From JAGXTF01 sp040376005 (lineage in GTDB: Bacteria; Bacteroidota; Bacteroidia; NS11-12g; UBA955), in assembly GCA_040376005.1 (NCBI GenBank), contig JBEIRK010000001.1:1-64000 (forward strand): a DNA stretch of 64,000 nucleotides, given 5' to 3'. A program made the translations under genes and the position numbers. Positions 17,812-25,523 of this stretch are shown in pieces (positions within the stretch are counted from its first letter, which is position 1; each line of letters starts with the position of its first letter). The notes under the pieces were generated by a model that saw only the letters and a program-made list of their open reading frames with translations, was not told the origin of the DNA and ran no database searches.

Positions 17812-19359
17812 ATGACAACTAAAAGCTTTGTTAACTACGGCCGTATTTCAGCAATAGCGATAGCGATCGCTGTTTCCGCATGTGGCAAGAAAGAGGCAAG
17901 CCGCACAACGGGTCAGACCTACAATGATCCTAAATGGGGTGGATTTGCCAACCAAAAGTACAAAGGTCAAGAAACAGGTCCAGGCTTGGTTCTGATTGAA
18001 GGTGGATCTTTTGTAATGGGTTCTACAGAAAAAGAATTGATGTTCAACAACGACAACGTTGAACGCAAAGTGACTGTAAACTCCTTTTATATGGATGAAA
18101 CTGAGGTGAGCAACCTCCAATACCGGGAATATGAGTATTGGTTGCAACGCACCTTTATCGATTATCCAGAAGTATATCAGACCCACTTGCCAGATACTCT
18201 CTGCTGGAGAAGTAAATTGGCTTACAACGAGCCATTTGTAGAATACTACTACCGCCACCCTGCTTATAAGGACTATCCTGTTGTAGGAGTGAATTGGCAG
18301 CAAGCTGCTGACTTCTCTGCGTGGAGAACGGATCGCGTAAATGAGCAGATTTTGGATCGTGAAAAGATTGTGAAGTTCAACGTGGCATCTGATGCGATGA
18401 ACGAAACCAACTTTAACACCAGAGCTTACTTGGCAGGCCAGTATGAATTTTCTAAGAAGGGCAAGAAGCCTGTAAAAGACTATTCAAAAGCAAAGAACAA
18501 AGACCAAAAGCGTTACAAAGTAAAAATGGAAGATGGTGTTCTTCTTCCTGATTATCGCCTCCCAACAGAAGCTGAATGGGAATATGCTGCACAAGCAAAC
18601 ATGGGTGAGACCCAATTTGACAACGTAGAGCAAAAGAAAATTTACGCTTGGAACGATTATACCATTCGTATTAAAGATGGTCATGAGAAAGACCGTGGTA
18701 AAATCCAAATGAACGTGTTGCGTTCAAAAGGTGATATGGGTGGTATTGCTGGTGGCAACTTGAATGATGCTGGTTTTATTACTACACCTGTTTACAGCTA
18801 CTGGCCAAACAGCTATGGCTTGTACAACATGTCGGGCAACGTAAGTGAGTGGACCATGGACATCTACCGCCCCCTTTCTTTGGAAGATATGGACCAGTTC
18901 ATGCCATACCGTGGTAACGTGTATCGCACTGTATTGTTGGATCAGTATGGCGCATTTGCAGATAAAGACAGTTTGGGCCGTTTGCAATACCGTGAGGTAA
19001 CTGCAGAAGAAAATGCGAAGCGTCGCAACTACAAAAAAGCGGATAACATTGGTTTCAAAGATGAAGAGAACTATAACGACGGTGAAATGACCTACGAGTA
19101 TGGTGTTACTTCACTGATTAATAACAAGGCACGCGTAATCAAAGGCGGAAGCTGGAATGACCGTGTGTATTGGGCATCTCCTGGCACACGCCGTTACTTG
19201 GACGAAGAGCAATCTTTATCAACCCTTGGTTTCCGTTGTGCAATGATTCGTATTGGTGCTCCAGTGGGTAACAGCAAGAAAAAATACAACAGATTGCCGA
19301 GCTCTGGTATCGATAAGAAGACCATTCGTAAGAGCAAAAAGAATAGCACAAGAAGCTAA
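17812..19359 (+). CDS. gldJ: Gliding motility / T9SS lipoprotein GldJ (SUMF1/FGE-like domain)
   Basis: A 515-aa lipoprotein with an N-terminal membrane segment and lipobox AVSAC (lipid-accepting Cys near residue 24). The bulk is a formylglycine-generating-enzyme-like (SUMF1) fold: LVLIEGGSFVMGST at about residue 60, VNSFYMDETEVSNLQYREY at about 87, DYPVVGVNWQQAADFSAWR, RLPTEAEWEYAAQANMG, YNMSGNVSEWTMDIY and VIKGGSWNDRVYWASPGTRR. In GldJ/GldK this fold is structural, not catalytic; GldJ is needed for gliding and T9SS stability. GldJ rather than GldK is chosen from its length and its neighbourhood with porU/porV, as in Flavobacterium johnsoniae. The C-terminal Lys/Ser-rich tail (about 488-515) is unusual in charge. 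Confidence 0.88.
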   Translation: MTTKSFVNYGRISAIAIAIAVSACGKKEASRTTGQTYNDPKWGGFANQKYKGQETGPGLVLIEGGSFVMGSTEKELMFNNDNVERKVTVNSFYMDETEVSNLQYREYEYWLQRTFIDYPEVYQTHLPDTLCWRSKLAYNEPFVEYYYRHPAYKDYPVVGVNWQQAADFSAWRTDRVNEQILDREKIVKFNVASDAMNETNFNTRAYLAGQYEFSKKGKKPVKDYSKAKNKDQKRYKVKMEDGVLLPDYRLPTEAEWEYAAQANMGETQFDNVEQKKIYAWNDYTIRIKDGHEKDRGKIQMNVLRSKGDMGGIAGGNLNDAGFITTPVYSYWPNSYGLYNMSGNVSEWTMDIYRPLSLEDMDQFMPYRGNVYRTVLLDQYGAFADKDSLGRLQYREVTAEENAKRRNYKKADNIGFKDEENYNDGEMTYEYGVTSLINNKARVIKGGSWNDRVYWASPGTRRYLDEEQSLSTLGFRCAMIRIGAPVGNSKKKYNRLPSSGIDKKTIRKSKKNSTRS

Positions 19360-19377
19360 TCACAATCAAGAAATTTT

Positions 19378-19407
19378 GAAAAAGCCACCACATTGGTGGC
19401 TTTTTTT
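19378..19407 (+). terminator. Terminator after gldJ
   Basis: Arms AAAGCCACCA and TGGTGGCTTT with a 2-4 nt loop and a T-run, about 19 bases after the gldJ stop. Confidence 0.9.
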
Positions 19408-19430
19408 ATGGAATGCACTTCAGAAGGCAG

Positions 19431-19438
19431 TAACTTTG
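19431..19438 (+). promoter_or_regulatory. -7 box TAACTTTG of rnpB
   Basis: TAACTTTG fits TAnnTTTG and ends about 5 bases before the first nucleotide of the predicted RNase P RNA P1 helix, exactly where a promoter for rnpB is expected. Confidence 0.75.
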
Positions 19439-19442
19439 CAGC

Positions 19443-19860
19443 AGCAGTCTGATCTGTCGCTGTGGTAACCAACCCACGGAGGAAAGTCCGGGCAACGCAG
19501 AGCACCGTGCTACCTAACAGGTAGGCGCCCTATTCGCAAGGGTAGGGTGACAGAAAGTGTCACAGAAACTATACCGTCATGAATGCAAATTCGTGATAAG
19601 GGTGAAAAAGCGGGGTAAGAGCCCACTCGTTTCGGCAAGAGTCGGAATTGGGATAAACCTCACGGGTTGAAAGGCCAAATATACCCGGTTTGGGTTGCTC
19701 GCCCGAATGTTGCGCAAGCTACATACCGGTTGGGTAGGCTGATTGATCTTGGTTGTGAAACCAAGACCAGATAAATGACAGATATTGGAATTGAGATAGC
19801 GTTTAAGTTTACTTAAATGATTCCCGAAACCATTACAGAACCCGGCTTACAGGACTGCTT
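19443..19860 (+). ncRNA. rnpB: RNase P RNA (class A)
   Basis: Catalytic RNA that trims the 5' leader of tRNA precursors. The conserved 5' core GGAGGAAAGTCCGGGC is at 19478-19493, and the mid-molecule GGTAAGAGCCCAC-type block is near 19615. The 3' core AGATAAATGACAG lies at 19769-19781, and ACAGAACCCGGCTTA, as in E. coli M1 RNA, at 19835-19849. Ends were set by the P1 helix: GCAGTC at 19444-19449 pairs with GACTGC at 19853-19858, followed by a T-run acting as terminator. At about 418 nt it is slightly longer than usual. The frame 19817-20158 crossing its 3' end and the tRNA is not a gene. Confidence 0.95.
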
Positions 19861-19903
19861 TTTTATTAAAATACTCTTTGCTGAAAAAAATATAATTTTC
19901 GGC

Positions 19904-19934
19904 TTGCCTTTGACGCAAAAAGAGAGTATTTTTG
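19904..19934 (+). promoter_or_regulatory. Promoter of tRNA-Gly (TTG-N20-TATTTTTG)
   Basis: TTG at 19904-19906 and TATTTTTG at 19927-19934 are separated by 20 bases, matching the Bacteroidetes housekeeping consensus. The tRNA begins 36 bases after the -7 box. Confidence 0.75.
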
Positions 19935-19969
19935 CACCACTTTTGAGGGATTTCCCAATAAAAGTAAAG

Positions 19970-20045
19970 GCAGAAGTAGCTCAGTTGGTAGAGCATCACC
20001 TTGCCAAGGTGAGGGTCGCGAGTTCGAGTCTCGTCTTCTGCTCCA
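19970..20045 (+). tRNA. tRNA-Gly (anticodon GCC), CCA encoded
   Basis: Acceptor arms GCAGAAG (19970-19976) and CTTCTGC (20035-20041) pair perfectly. The D-arm GCTCAGTTGGTAGAGC, the anticodon stem CACCT/AGGTG around loop TGCCA, and the T-arm with GTTCGAGTC are all present. Discriminator T at 20042 is followed by a genomically encoded CCA. It lies 110 bases after rnpB. Confidence 0.96.
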
Positions 20046-20046
20046 A

Positions 20047-20075
20047 GAGCCCCGGAAACGGGGCTTTTCTTTTTT
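20047..20075 (+). terminator. Terminator after tRNA-Gly
   Basis: Arms AGCCCCG and CGGGGCT with a GAAA-type loop, followed by a T-rich run, starting 2-3 bases after the CCA. Confidence 0.88.
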
Positions 20076-20165
20076 ACAGCACGACTCTATTCTCTTTTGG
20101 TTTTGCAAGTGAAATAACCTTTACTTTTTGTGGGTATTTGTATGGATACCATACTTGAATTGAAT

Positions 20166-20173
20166 TAGTTTTG
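20166..20173 (+). promoter_or_regulatory. -7 box TAGTTTTG upstream of gatB
   Basis: Matches TAnnTTTG and ends 16 bases before the gatB ATG, giving a leader of about 10 nt. The -33 element is not clear. Confidence 0.5.
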
Positions 20174-20189
20174 CAGAGAATCGTAATCT

Positions 20190-21632
20190 ATGGAATTTGA
20201 AGCAGTCATAGGACTTGAAATCCACGTGCAACTTCTTACTAAAAGCAAGGCTTTTAGCTCAGACAGCGCGGATTTTGGAGCCATGCCAAACACCAATGTG
20301 AGTGTTATAAGCCTCGGACACCCGGGCACCCTACCCAAGCACAATAAGAAGGCTATAGAACAAGCTGTTAAAATGGGTTTGGCCCTAGGATGCGATATTC
20401 GGAAAGTGAATCACTATTCAAGAAAGAACTATTTCTATGCCGATTTGCCGAAGGGATACCAAATCACACAATTCGATACCCCTATTTGCAATGGTGGAGT
20501 GGTAACCGTGAAGCCAAGCAATGGTGAAAAGAAAGAGATTCGCCTTACCCGAATCCACATGGAGGAGGATACCGGCAAGAGTATGCACGATCAAGATATG
20601 TATGACTCTCTTATTGATTACAATCGTGCAGGAACCCCACTCATAGAAGTGGTTACTGAGCCCGATATCCGCACCGGCGAAGAAGCCTATGCCTTCGTAA
20701 GTGAAATCCGCCGTCTGGTTCGCTATTTGGATATCTGCGATGGAAATATGGAAGAAGGCAGCTTGCGCTGCGATGCCAACGTGAGTATACGCCCTAAGGG
20801 CAGCCCTACTTTCGGCACCAAGGTGGAAGTTAAAAATATGAACTCCATAAGCAATGTGAAACGCGCAATTGACCATGAGATACAAAGACAAACTGAATTG
20901 GTGCTGAAAGGTGAAAACGTAGAAGGCGAAACCCGCGGTTTTAATGCGGTTCAAGGTACAACCTTCAGTATGCGTAAGAAAGAAATGGTCAATGATTACC
21001 GCTATTTCCCTGAACCCGACTTACCACCCATGATTGTGACCGAGGAATATCTGAAAGCCGTGCAATTGAATATGCCAGAACTCCCAGAAACCTTGTACAA
21101 TCGCTTTACAGCAGACTATCAGCTGTCGGCCTACGATGCAGGTGTATTGACTGACGATAGAGATACTGCCTTGTATTTTGAGAAACTCGCAGGCATCTCT
21201 AAAAACTATAAGGCAGCCGCCAATTGGGTAAATGTACATATCAAAGGCTATCTCAATGAAAATGGATTGGATATACAGCAATTCCCATTGGGCCCCGAAG
21301 CCATTCATGAATTGATACAAGTGATTGAGGCAGGTGTGCTCAGCTCAAGTGCTGCTGCGCAAAAGCTGTTTCCAGCCATGATTGAGAATCCGCAAGTTGC
21401 AGTAAACACACTCATTGATAAATTAAATCTGGCCCAAAACAATGACGATGGATTTATTGAAGCCTTGGCCGATGAAATTATAGCCAAGTTCCCCGATAAA
21501 GTGGCAGAGTTTAGAAACGGGAAAACAGGCCTCCTTGGCATGTTTGTGGGTGAAGTTATGAAAGCAAGTAAGGGCAAAGCGGAACCCAAAAAGACCAACG
21601 AAATCATTTTGAAAAAACTCAACGGGAACTAA
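20190..21632 (+). CDS. gatB: Asp-tRNA(Asn)/Glu-tRNA(Gln) amidotransferase subunit B
   Basis: tRNA-binding and kinase subunit of GatCAB, which converts mischarged Glu-tRNA(Gln) or Asp-tRNA(Asn). The 480-aa protein is full length: EAVIGLEIHVQLLTKSKAFS at the N-terminus, the PG-TLP block (SLGHPGTLPKHNKKA), RKNYFYADLPKGYQITQ, HMEEDTGKS, DYNRAGTPLIEVVTEPDI and GSLRCDANVSIRP in the catalytic half. The YqeY-like tail domain that contacts tRNA follows (about 330-480). The ATG at 20190 is the family start. gatA and gatC are elsewhere. The next gene starts 3 bases after its stop and is probably co-transcribed. Confidence 0.96.
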   Translation: MEFEAVIGLEIHVQLLTKSKAFSSDSADFGAMPNTNVSVISLGHPGTLPKHNKKAIEQAVKMGLALGCDIRKVNHYSRKNYFYADLPKGYQITQFDTPICNGGVVTVKPSNGEKKEIRLTRIHMEEDTGKSMHDQDMYDSLIDYNRAGTPLIEVVTEPDIRTGEEAYAFVSEIRRLVRYLDICDGNMEEGSLRCDANVSIRPKGSPTFGTKVEVKNMNSISNVKRAIDHEIQRQTELVLKGENVEGETRGFNAVQGTTFSMRKKEMVNDYRYFPEPDLPPMIVTEEYLKAVQLNMPELPETLYNRFTADYQLSAYDAGVLTDDRDTALYFEKLAGISKNYKAAANWVNVHIKGYLNENGLDIQQFPLGPEAIHELIQVIEAGVLSSSAAAQKLFPAMIENPQVAVNTLIDKLNLAQNNDDGFIEALADEIIAKFPDKVAEFRNGKTGLLGMFVGEVMKASKGKAEPKKTNEIILKKLNGN

Positions 21633-21635
21633 AGA

Positions 21636-23345
21636 ATGCCAGCAATTTCTTTCAGAACTACTTTCTTCCACTTTCTGAGTATTTTTGCTGTTGTTGTTCT
21701 TGCTCCTACTGCTTTATTTGGTCAGAACAATCCCAATTGGCCTGACCTGAGCTATACCCCACAATCTTTTTTACACCCCGAATTAAACAACTTTCAGTTT
21801 TATCAGCGGGATGCATTATCCAGTTTGTTTCAAAAGCTTGCCAATTCTGAAAATAAAAAAGTAACGCTATTGCACCTTGGTGACGCTGCCGCTATGGCGG
21901 ACCTATCTACACGAGAGGTTCGCGATTTTTTGCAGGGCACCTTTGGAAATGGGGGACGGGGAATGGTTTTTCCATACGCTGTGGCTCGATGTCTTGGCCC
22001 TAGCGACTATTCAAGCAGCGCAACCGGCAAATGGATGTATGCAAAAAACATTGAACCCGCGCCCGAGTTTGGTGTTGGTGTTCATGCCGTAAGTATCAAA
22101 ACACTTGACAGCATTGCATCCATAACCATGACCTTCCAGCAAACAGCAGGGAATCGCTTGCGCATTTTCTTGAAAAAAGCTTCAGAGAGCTTTGACTTTA
22201 CCGTGACTGCAGGCGCAGAAGTGCAGCTGGTAACCGTGACCAAACAAGTTTCTGATAATGGATATGTCGATCTTACCTTTAAAAATAGCATAACCAAGTT
22301 CCATATTCAAGTAAAAAAGACCCAGGCCACGCAGAAGCATTTGCTGTTTTATGGCTTTTCATTAGAAAATACAGCAAATCAGGGCGTTGTATATCATTGT
22401 TCTGGAATGAATGGCACGAGCTTCATGAATTATGTGAACTCCAGCGAATTTGCCGCGCAGGTAAAGGCAATACAACCCGATGCCGTAATTCTAGACCTAG
22501 GCTTTCATGAATTCTGGAAAACAGGATTAAGGCAGCAAGAATATTATGAGCACATGAAAAAGATGGCTGAGGTATTGCGCGCGAATTGTCCGGGTGTAAG
22601 CATCATCTTTAGCAATGCACAAGATATTATTCGGGGAGGCTATCCCCTTCCTGATGGGAGCACCGCTTCTGACCTAACCGCCCAATTCTGCAAAACCAAC
22701 TTAGCCTCATTTTACGATTGGTATTGGATTGCAGGTGGTAAGAACAGCATGAGGCAATGGAACAGCAGTAATTTGGCTGCATCAGACCTCATGCACCTCA
22801 ATGCGCAAGGATATTTGCTCAAAGGGCAGCTTATGGCTGAGGCTTGGTTTAAAACATACGACTGGTTTATTATGAATGACACCCAGGTAAAGTGGGTTCA
22901 CAATATTGACACCTTGCTCATTGAAGCCGCGGCGGCAGATACGGCGAAGAAGGATACGTCAACCGGCAATGGATGGATTTACCATACCGTAAAATCGGGT
23001 CAATCCTTGTGGTCCATTGCAAGCACATATCAAGTAACAGGGGCTCAAATTCGCGAGTGGAATAAAATGAAAGGGAATTATATTTTCACCGGTCAGGTGT
23101 TAAAAATATACACACGATTGAATATTCCTGCTGTGGCAACTGCCACAACTCCGACTGACAATAGTCCAAAACCCATCAAACCTGTAAAACCGAAAGGCCC
23201 AGCGCCTTTGTATCACAAAGTGAAATCAGGTGAAACCCTTTATGGCATTGCACAGAAGCACAAAACTACTGTAGCCAATATTAAAAGGCTCAACAACATG
23301 CGCGGCACGACCATTAAAAAAGGCCAAGTGCTGCGGGTGAAGTAA
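21636..23345 (+). CDS. Secreted LysM protein with degenerate SGNH/GDSL-like domain
   Basis: 569 aa with signal peptide (about 1-30, cleavage after LFGQ). Residues about 70-405 resemble the SGNH hydrolase family found in Bacteroidetes cell-wall esterases: LLHLGDAAAMAD at 78-89 in block I, FGNGGRGMVFPY at 103-114, SGMNGTSF at 256-263, ILDLGFHEF at 285-293 in block III, and SDLMHLNAQGY at 383-393 in block V. Two LysM peptidoglycan-binding domains follow (about 449-492 and 526-569) after Thr/Pro/Lys linkers. The usual nucleophile Ser of GDS is Ala84 and the block-III Asn is His291, while Asp384 and His387 remain. It is therefore more likely a peptidoglycan-binding pseudoenzyme than an active esterase; this is inference. 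It is coupled to gatB with 3-bp spacing. Confidence 0.75.
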   Translation: MPAISFRTTFFHFLSIFAVVVLAPTALFGQNNPNWPDLSYTPQSFLHPELNNFQFYQRDALSSLFQKLANSENKKVTLLHLGDAAAMADLSTREVRDFLQGTFGNGGRGMVFPYAVARCLGPSDYSSSATGKWMYAKNIEPAPEFGVGVHAVSIKTLDSIASITMTFQQTAGNRLRIFLKKASESFDFTVTAGAEVQLVTVTKQVSDNGYVDLTFKNSITKFHIQVKKTQATQKHLLFYGFSLENTANQGVVYHCSGMNGTSFMNYVNSSEFAAQVKAIQPDAVILDLGFHEFWKTGLRQQEYYEHMKKMAEVLRANCPGVSIIFSNAQDIIRGGYPLPDGSTASDLTAQFCKTNLASFYDWYWIAGGKNSMRQWNSSNLAASDLMHLNAQGYLLKGQLMAEAWFKTYDWFIMNDTQVKWVHNIDTLLIEAAAADTAKKDTSTGNGWIYHTVKSGQSLWSIASTYQVTGAQIREWNKMKGNYIFTGQVLKIYTRLNIPAVATATTPTDNSPKPIKPVKPKGPAPLYHKVKSGETLYGIAQKHKTTVANIKRLNNMRGTTIKKGQVLRVK

Positions 23346-23380
23346 AAGGGTTATTGGGAGCAAGTCTGCCTTCGCAGCAT

Positions 23381-24145
23381 CTAATTGCTTTTGCCTGAAA
23401 GTTTATAAGCCGCTACTCCCACCCATTCTTTGGCCAGGGCATCAAATTTCCGCAGTGCTTCTGAAGACGGTATAAACCAATCTGAGAGAATATAATGCCG
23501 GGCGGGATTGGAGAAAAATTGCACCGGTTTAGGAACCACAGCTATCCCAGCTTTGGAGAAGGTAGCTTTCGCCCTTGGCATATGGCTGGCAGTAGTAATC
23601 AGATACACAGGACCCATAGAATGTGCCGATTTAAGGATTTTAGCCGTTTCTACGGCATTTTCATAGGTGTTTATTGAAATGGTATCAATTAATATTTTCG
23701 AGCTGTCTATACCCATTCCAATGAGATATCTTCGGGCATAAATACTTTCAGGACGTATTTTACCCGTTATCGAGGCGGCACCACCACTTACAATTATGGT
23801 ATCAATCGTGTGGTTTTTGAACAATTCAATGGCCTTGTACAATCGGGCAGCTGCTTCTGTGAGTACCACTTCATGGCGGTATTCATCATAATCTGAGAAC
23901 CCCCCTAGGACGACTGCGACGCGCGGGTTTGCTGCGGTTTTACCCAAATGGCTGGGCTCCCATAGTATGGCCAATTCATTTACAAGCACCTTATTCGAGC
24001 TCAGAAACACCAGGGCTAAAGCGATGGCTACGAGCAAGGTTTTTCTTTTGGGCTTTTTGGCAACAAACGACCAAAGTAAGAGCACAAGCATCCAAAACAA
24101 GGGTCGCAGCAGGGTGGTAAGTATTTTGGAAATAATGAAAAACAC
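23381..24145 (-). CDS. YdcF/ElyC-family membrane protein (DUF218)
   Basis: 254 aa with two N-terminal membrane helices (about residues 1-26 and 35-50) and a cytoplasmic or periplasmic DUF218 domain. Signature motifs are VAVVLGGF at about 80, TIIVSGGAAS at about 120, ESIYARRYLIGMGI at about 135, DTISINTYENAVETAKIL at about 155 and VYLITTASHMPRAKATFSKAG at about 182 (motif broken by the adjoining strand). E. coli ElyC acts in envelope and lipid-carrier homeostasis. The only start upstream of the first helix is the GTG at 24145. The gene stands alone, convergent with the LysM gene and downstream of tRNA-Lys. Confidence 0.85.
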   Translation of the reverse strand: MFFIISKILTTLLRPLFWMLVLLLWSFVAKKPKRKTLLVAIALALVFLSSNKVLVNELAILWEPSHLGKTAANPRVAVVLGGFSDYDEYRHEVVLTEAAARLYKAIELFKNHTIDTIIVSGGAASITGKIRPESIYARRYLIGMGIDSSKILIDTISINTYENAVETAKILKSAHSMGPVYLITTASHMPRAKATFSKAGIAVVPKPVQFFSNPARHYILSDWFIPSSEALRKFDALAKEWVGVAAYKLSGKSN

Positions 24146-24224
24146 GAAGCAAAGGTAAAAACAAATCTGAATGACTGTGTTGGGTTGGCAATGGTGGCAT
24201 TAGCCGCTGATAGAAAAAGGCCAC

Positions 24225-24250
24225 AAAAAAAGCGGCAGAAGCCGCTTGAT
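24225..24250 (-). terminator. Terminator after tRNA-Lys
   Basis: On the minus strand AAGCGGC and GCCGCTT pair around a TTCT loop and run into seven T, 10-13 bases after the tRNA 3' end. Confidence 0.85.
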
Positions 24251-24259
24251 TGTTTTTTG

Positions 24260-24332
24260 TGATCCCGCTGGGACTCGAACCCAGGACCCATACATTAAAA
24301 GTGTATTGCTCTACCAACTGAGCTACAGAATC
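24260..24332 (-). tRNA. tRNA-Lys (anticodon UUU)
   Basis: On the minus strand the acceptor GATTCTG pairs with CGGGATC with three G-T wobbles. The D-arm contains AGCTCAGTTGGTAGAGC, the anticodon stem is ATACA/TGTAT around CTTTTAA (anticodon TTT), and the T-arm is CTGGG-TTCGAGT-CCCAG. The discriminator is A. CCA is not fully encoded (ACAA follows), unlike the tRNA-Gly gene in this window. Confidence 0.95.
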
Positions 24333-24351
24333 GTTCCTTTTTAAAGGACTG

Positions 24352-24382
24352 CAAAGGTAAGATTATTAATTCCCTTTGTCAA
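24352..24382 (-). promoter_or_regulatory. Promoter of tRNA-Lys (TTG-N20-TACCTTTG)
   Basis: On the minus strand TTG (24382-24380) is separated by 20 bases from TACCTTTG (24359-24352), an exact fit to the Bacteroidetes consensus. The tRNA begins 20 bases later. Confidence 0.8.
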
Positions 24383-24390
24383 CCCTTTGA

Positions 24391-25494
24391 CTAAAAATAT
24401 TTTCGAAATGTGTAATGTATTTTGGTTGTATGGGCACCCAATGAGACCAACATGCTCAGCATTTTAGGATTGAAATCCCCTATCCAGGCTAATTCTGCGA
24501 CTTTAATCTGCGGTGTATTTTTGTAGCCTTCATAACATTTCATTATCAACCCTGTTTCAATACCTAAGTTTTGAAAGTTGGGTACAACCCCAAAAATAAT
24601 GCCCCGAACTTTATCAATATTGCCTCGGCGCAGTATGAATTGCAACTTATTCCACCAGCTCATTTTGCCCTTAAAACTTCTGAACAACTGATTGACCTCA
24701 AGCATGCTGATGTAGAAACCGATAGGTCTTTCACCGGCATAGGCGAAAACGGCAAACTGCTTCATCAAAACTGGTTTTAGCTGTTTTAACCGCGTCATAA
24801 CCATATCTTGGCTCAAGGGTTTAAAATCTTCATGATGGGCCCATGCTTCGTTATAAATAGTAGCAAAATCGCGGGCAAACTTTTCTTTTTGAGCCCAATC
24901 AATAGTTACAAATGTATACTTACCGCTTTGCATCACACGGTCAGATAGCTTCGTGAAGCGTTCAAAATTGAACTGATCTTCGGTGATTTCAGAAGTAGAT
25001 TGTTCAATTTCTTTTTCAAAGCCATAGGCTTCAAAGAAGGCCCTGTAATAGCTGGGATTGTAATTTTCTCTATAGGATGGATAGGTATGATTCTCTACCA
25101 ACAGTCCCCAGAAAGTATCTCTATCTCCAAAATTAACAGGCCCATCCATATAGGTACATTCTTGCCCAATCAGCCATGTTTTACAGGCATCAAAAAGGGC
25201 AAAGGCAGCTTCTTTGTCATCGATACACTCAAAATACCCCATACCGCCCATCTTACCTTCCTTTTTAATGCGGTAAAATGCAGCTACCCGTCCGATAGCA
25301 ATGCCATCTTTTTTCAAAAGAAAACGCACTGCATCGCCATCTTTAAATGCAGGATTGGCAGTCCTATCAAATACATGCTCCACATCTGATAGCATCGGTT
25401 TTACATAAAGCGGGTCCTTGAGATACATGATATCCTGAACCGCATGAAATTCAGCAATTTCCTGAGCACTGGATACTTGGACAAGTTGAAACAT
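24391..25494 (-). CDS. GNAT-like N-acetyltransferase-family protein of unknown substrate
   Basis: A 367-aa cytoplasmic protein. I recognise the general Bacteroidetes family in which an N-terminal acyltransferase-like domain is followed by a second GNAT-like half. Visible blocks are VRFLLKKDGIAIGRVAAFYR at about 60 (beta strands leading to the acyl-CoA region), MGYFECIDD, MDGPVNFGDRDTFWGLLVE at about 115 and PSYRENYNPSYYRAFFEAYGF at about 138 (two adjoining pieces). The C-terminal IGFYISMLEVNQ and the IIFGVVPNFQNLGIETGLI region correspond to a GNAT strand with its acetyl-CoA loop. No catalytic residue can be assigned. It appears monocistronic, with start ATG 25494. Confidence 0.7.
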   Translation of the reverse strand: MFQLVQVSSAQEIAEFHAVQDIMYLKDPLYVKPMLSDVEHVFDRTANPAFKDGDAVRFLLKKDGIAIGRVAAFYRIKKEGKMGGMGYFECIDDKEAAFALFDACKTWLIGQECTYMDGPVNFGDRDTFWGLLVENHTYPSYRENYNPSYYRAFFEAYGFEKEIEQSTSEITEDQFNFERFTKLSDRVMQSGKYTFVTIDWAQKEKFARDFATIYNEAWAHHEDFKPLSQDMVMTRLKQLKPVLMKQFAVFAYAGERPIGFYISMLEVNQLFRSFKGKMSWWNKLQFILRRGNIDKVRGIIFGVVPNFQNLGIETGLIMKCYEGYKNTPQIKVAELAWIGDFNPKMLSMLVSLGAHTTKIHYTFRKYF

Positions 25495-25523
25495 GGGGCA
25501 AAAATAAGCAAAGCAATCAGAAT

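Noticed and set aside
19817..20158. 113-codon plus-strand frame
   Set aside because: Runs through the 3' end of RNase P RNA and the whole tRNA-Gly.
20418..20954. 178-codon minus-strand frame
   Set aside because: Antisense shadow of gatB.
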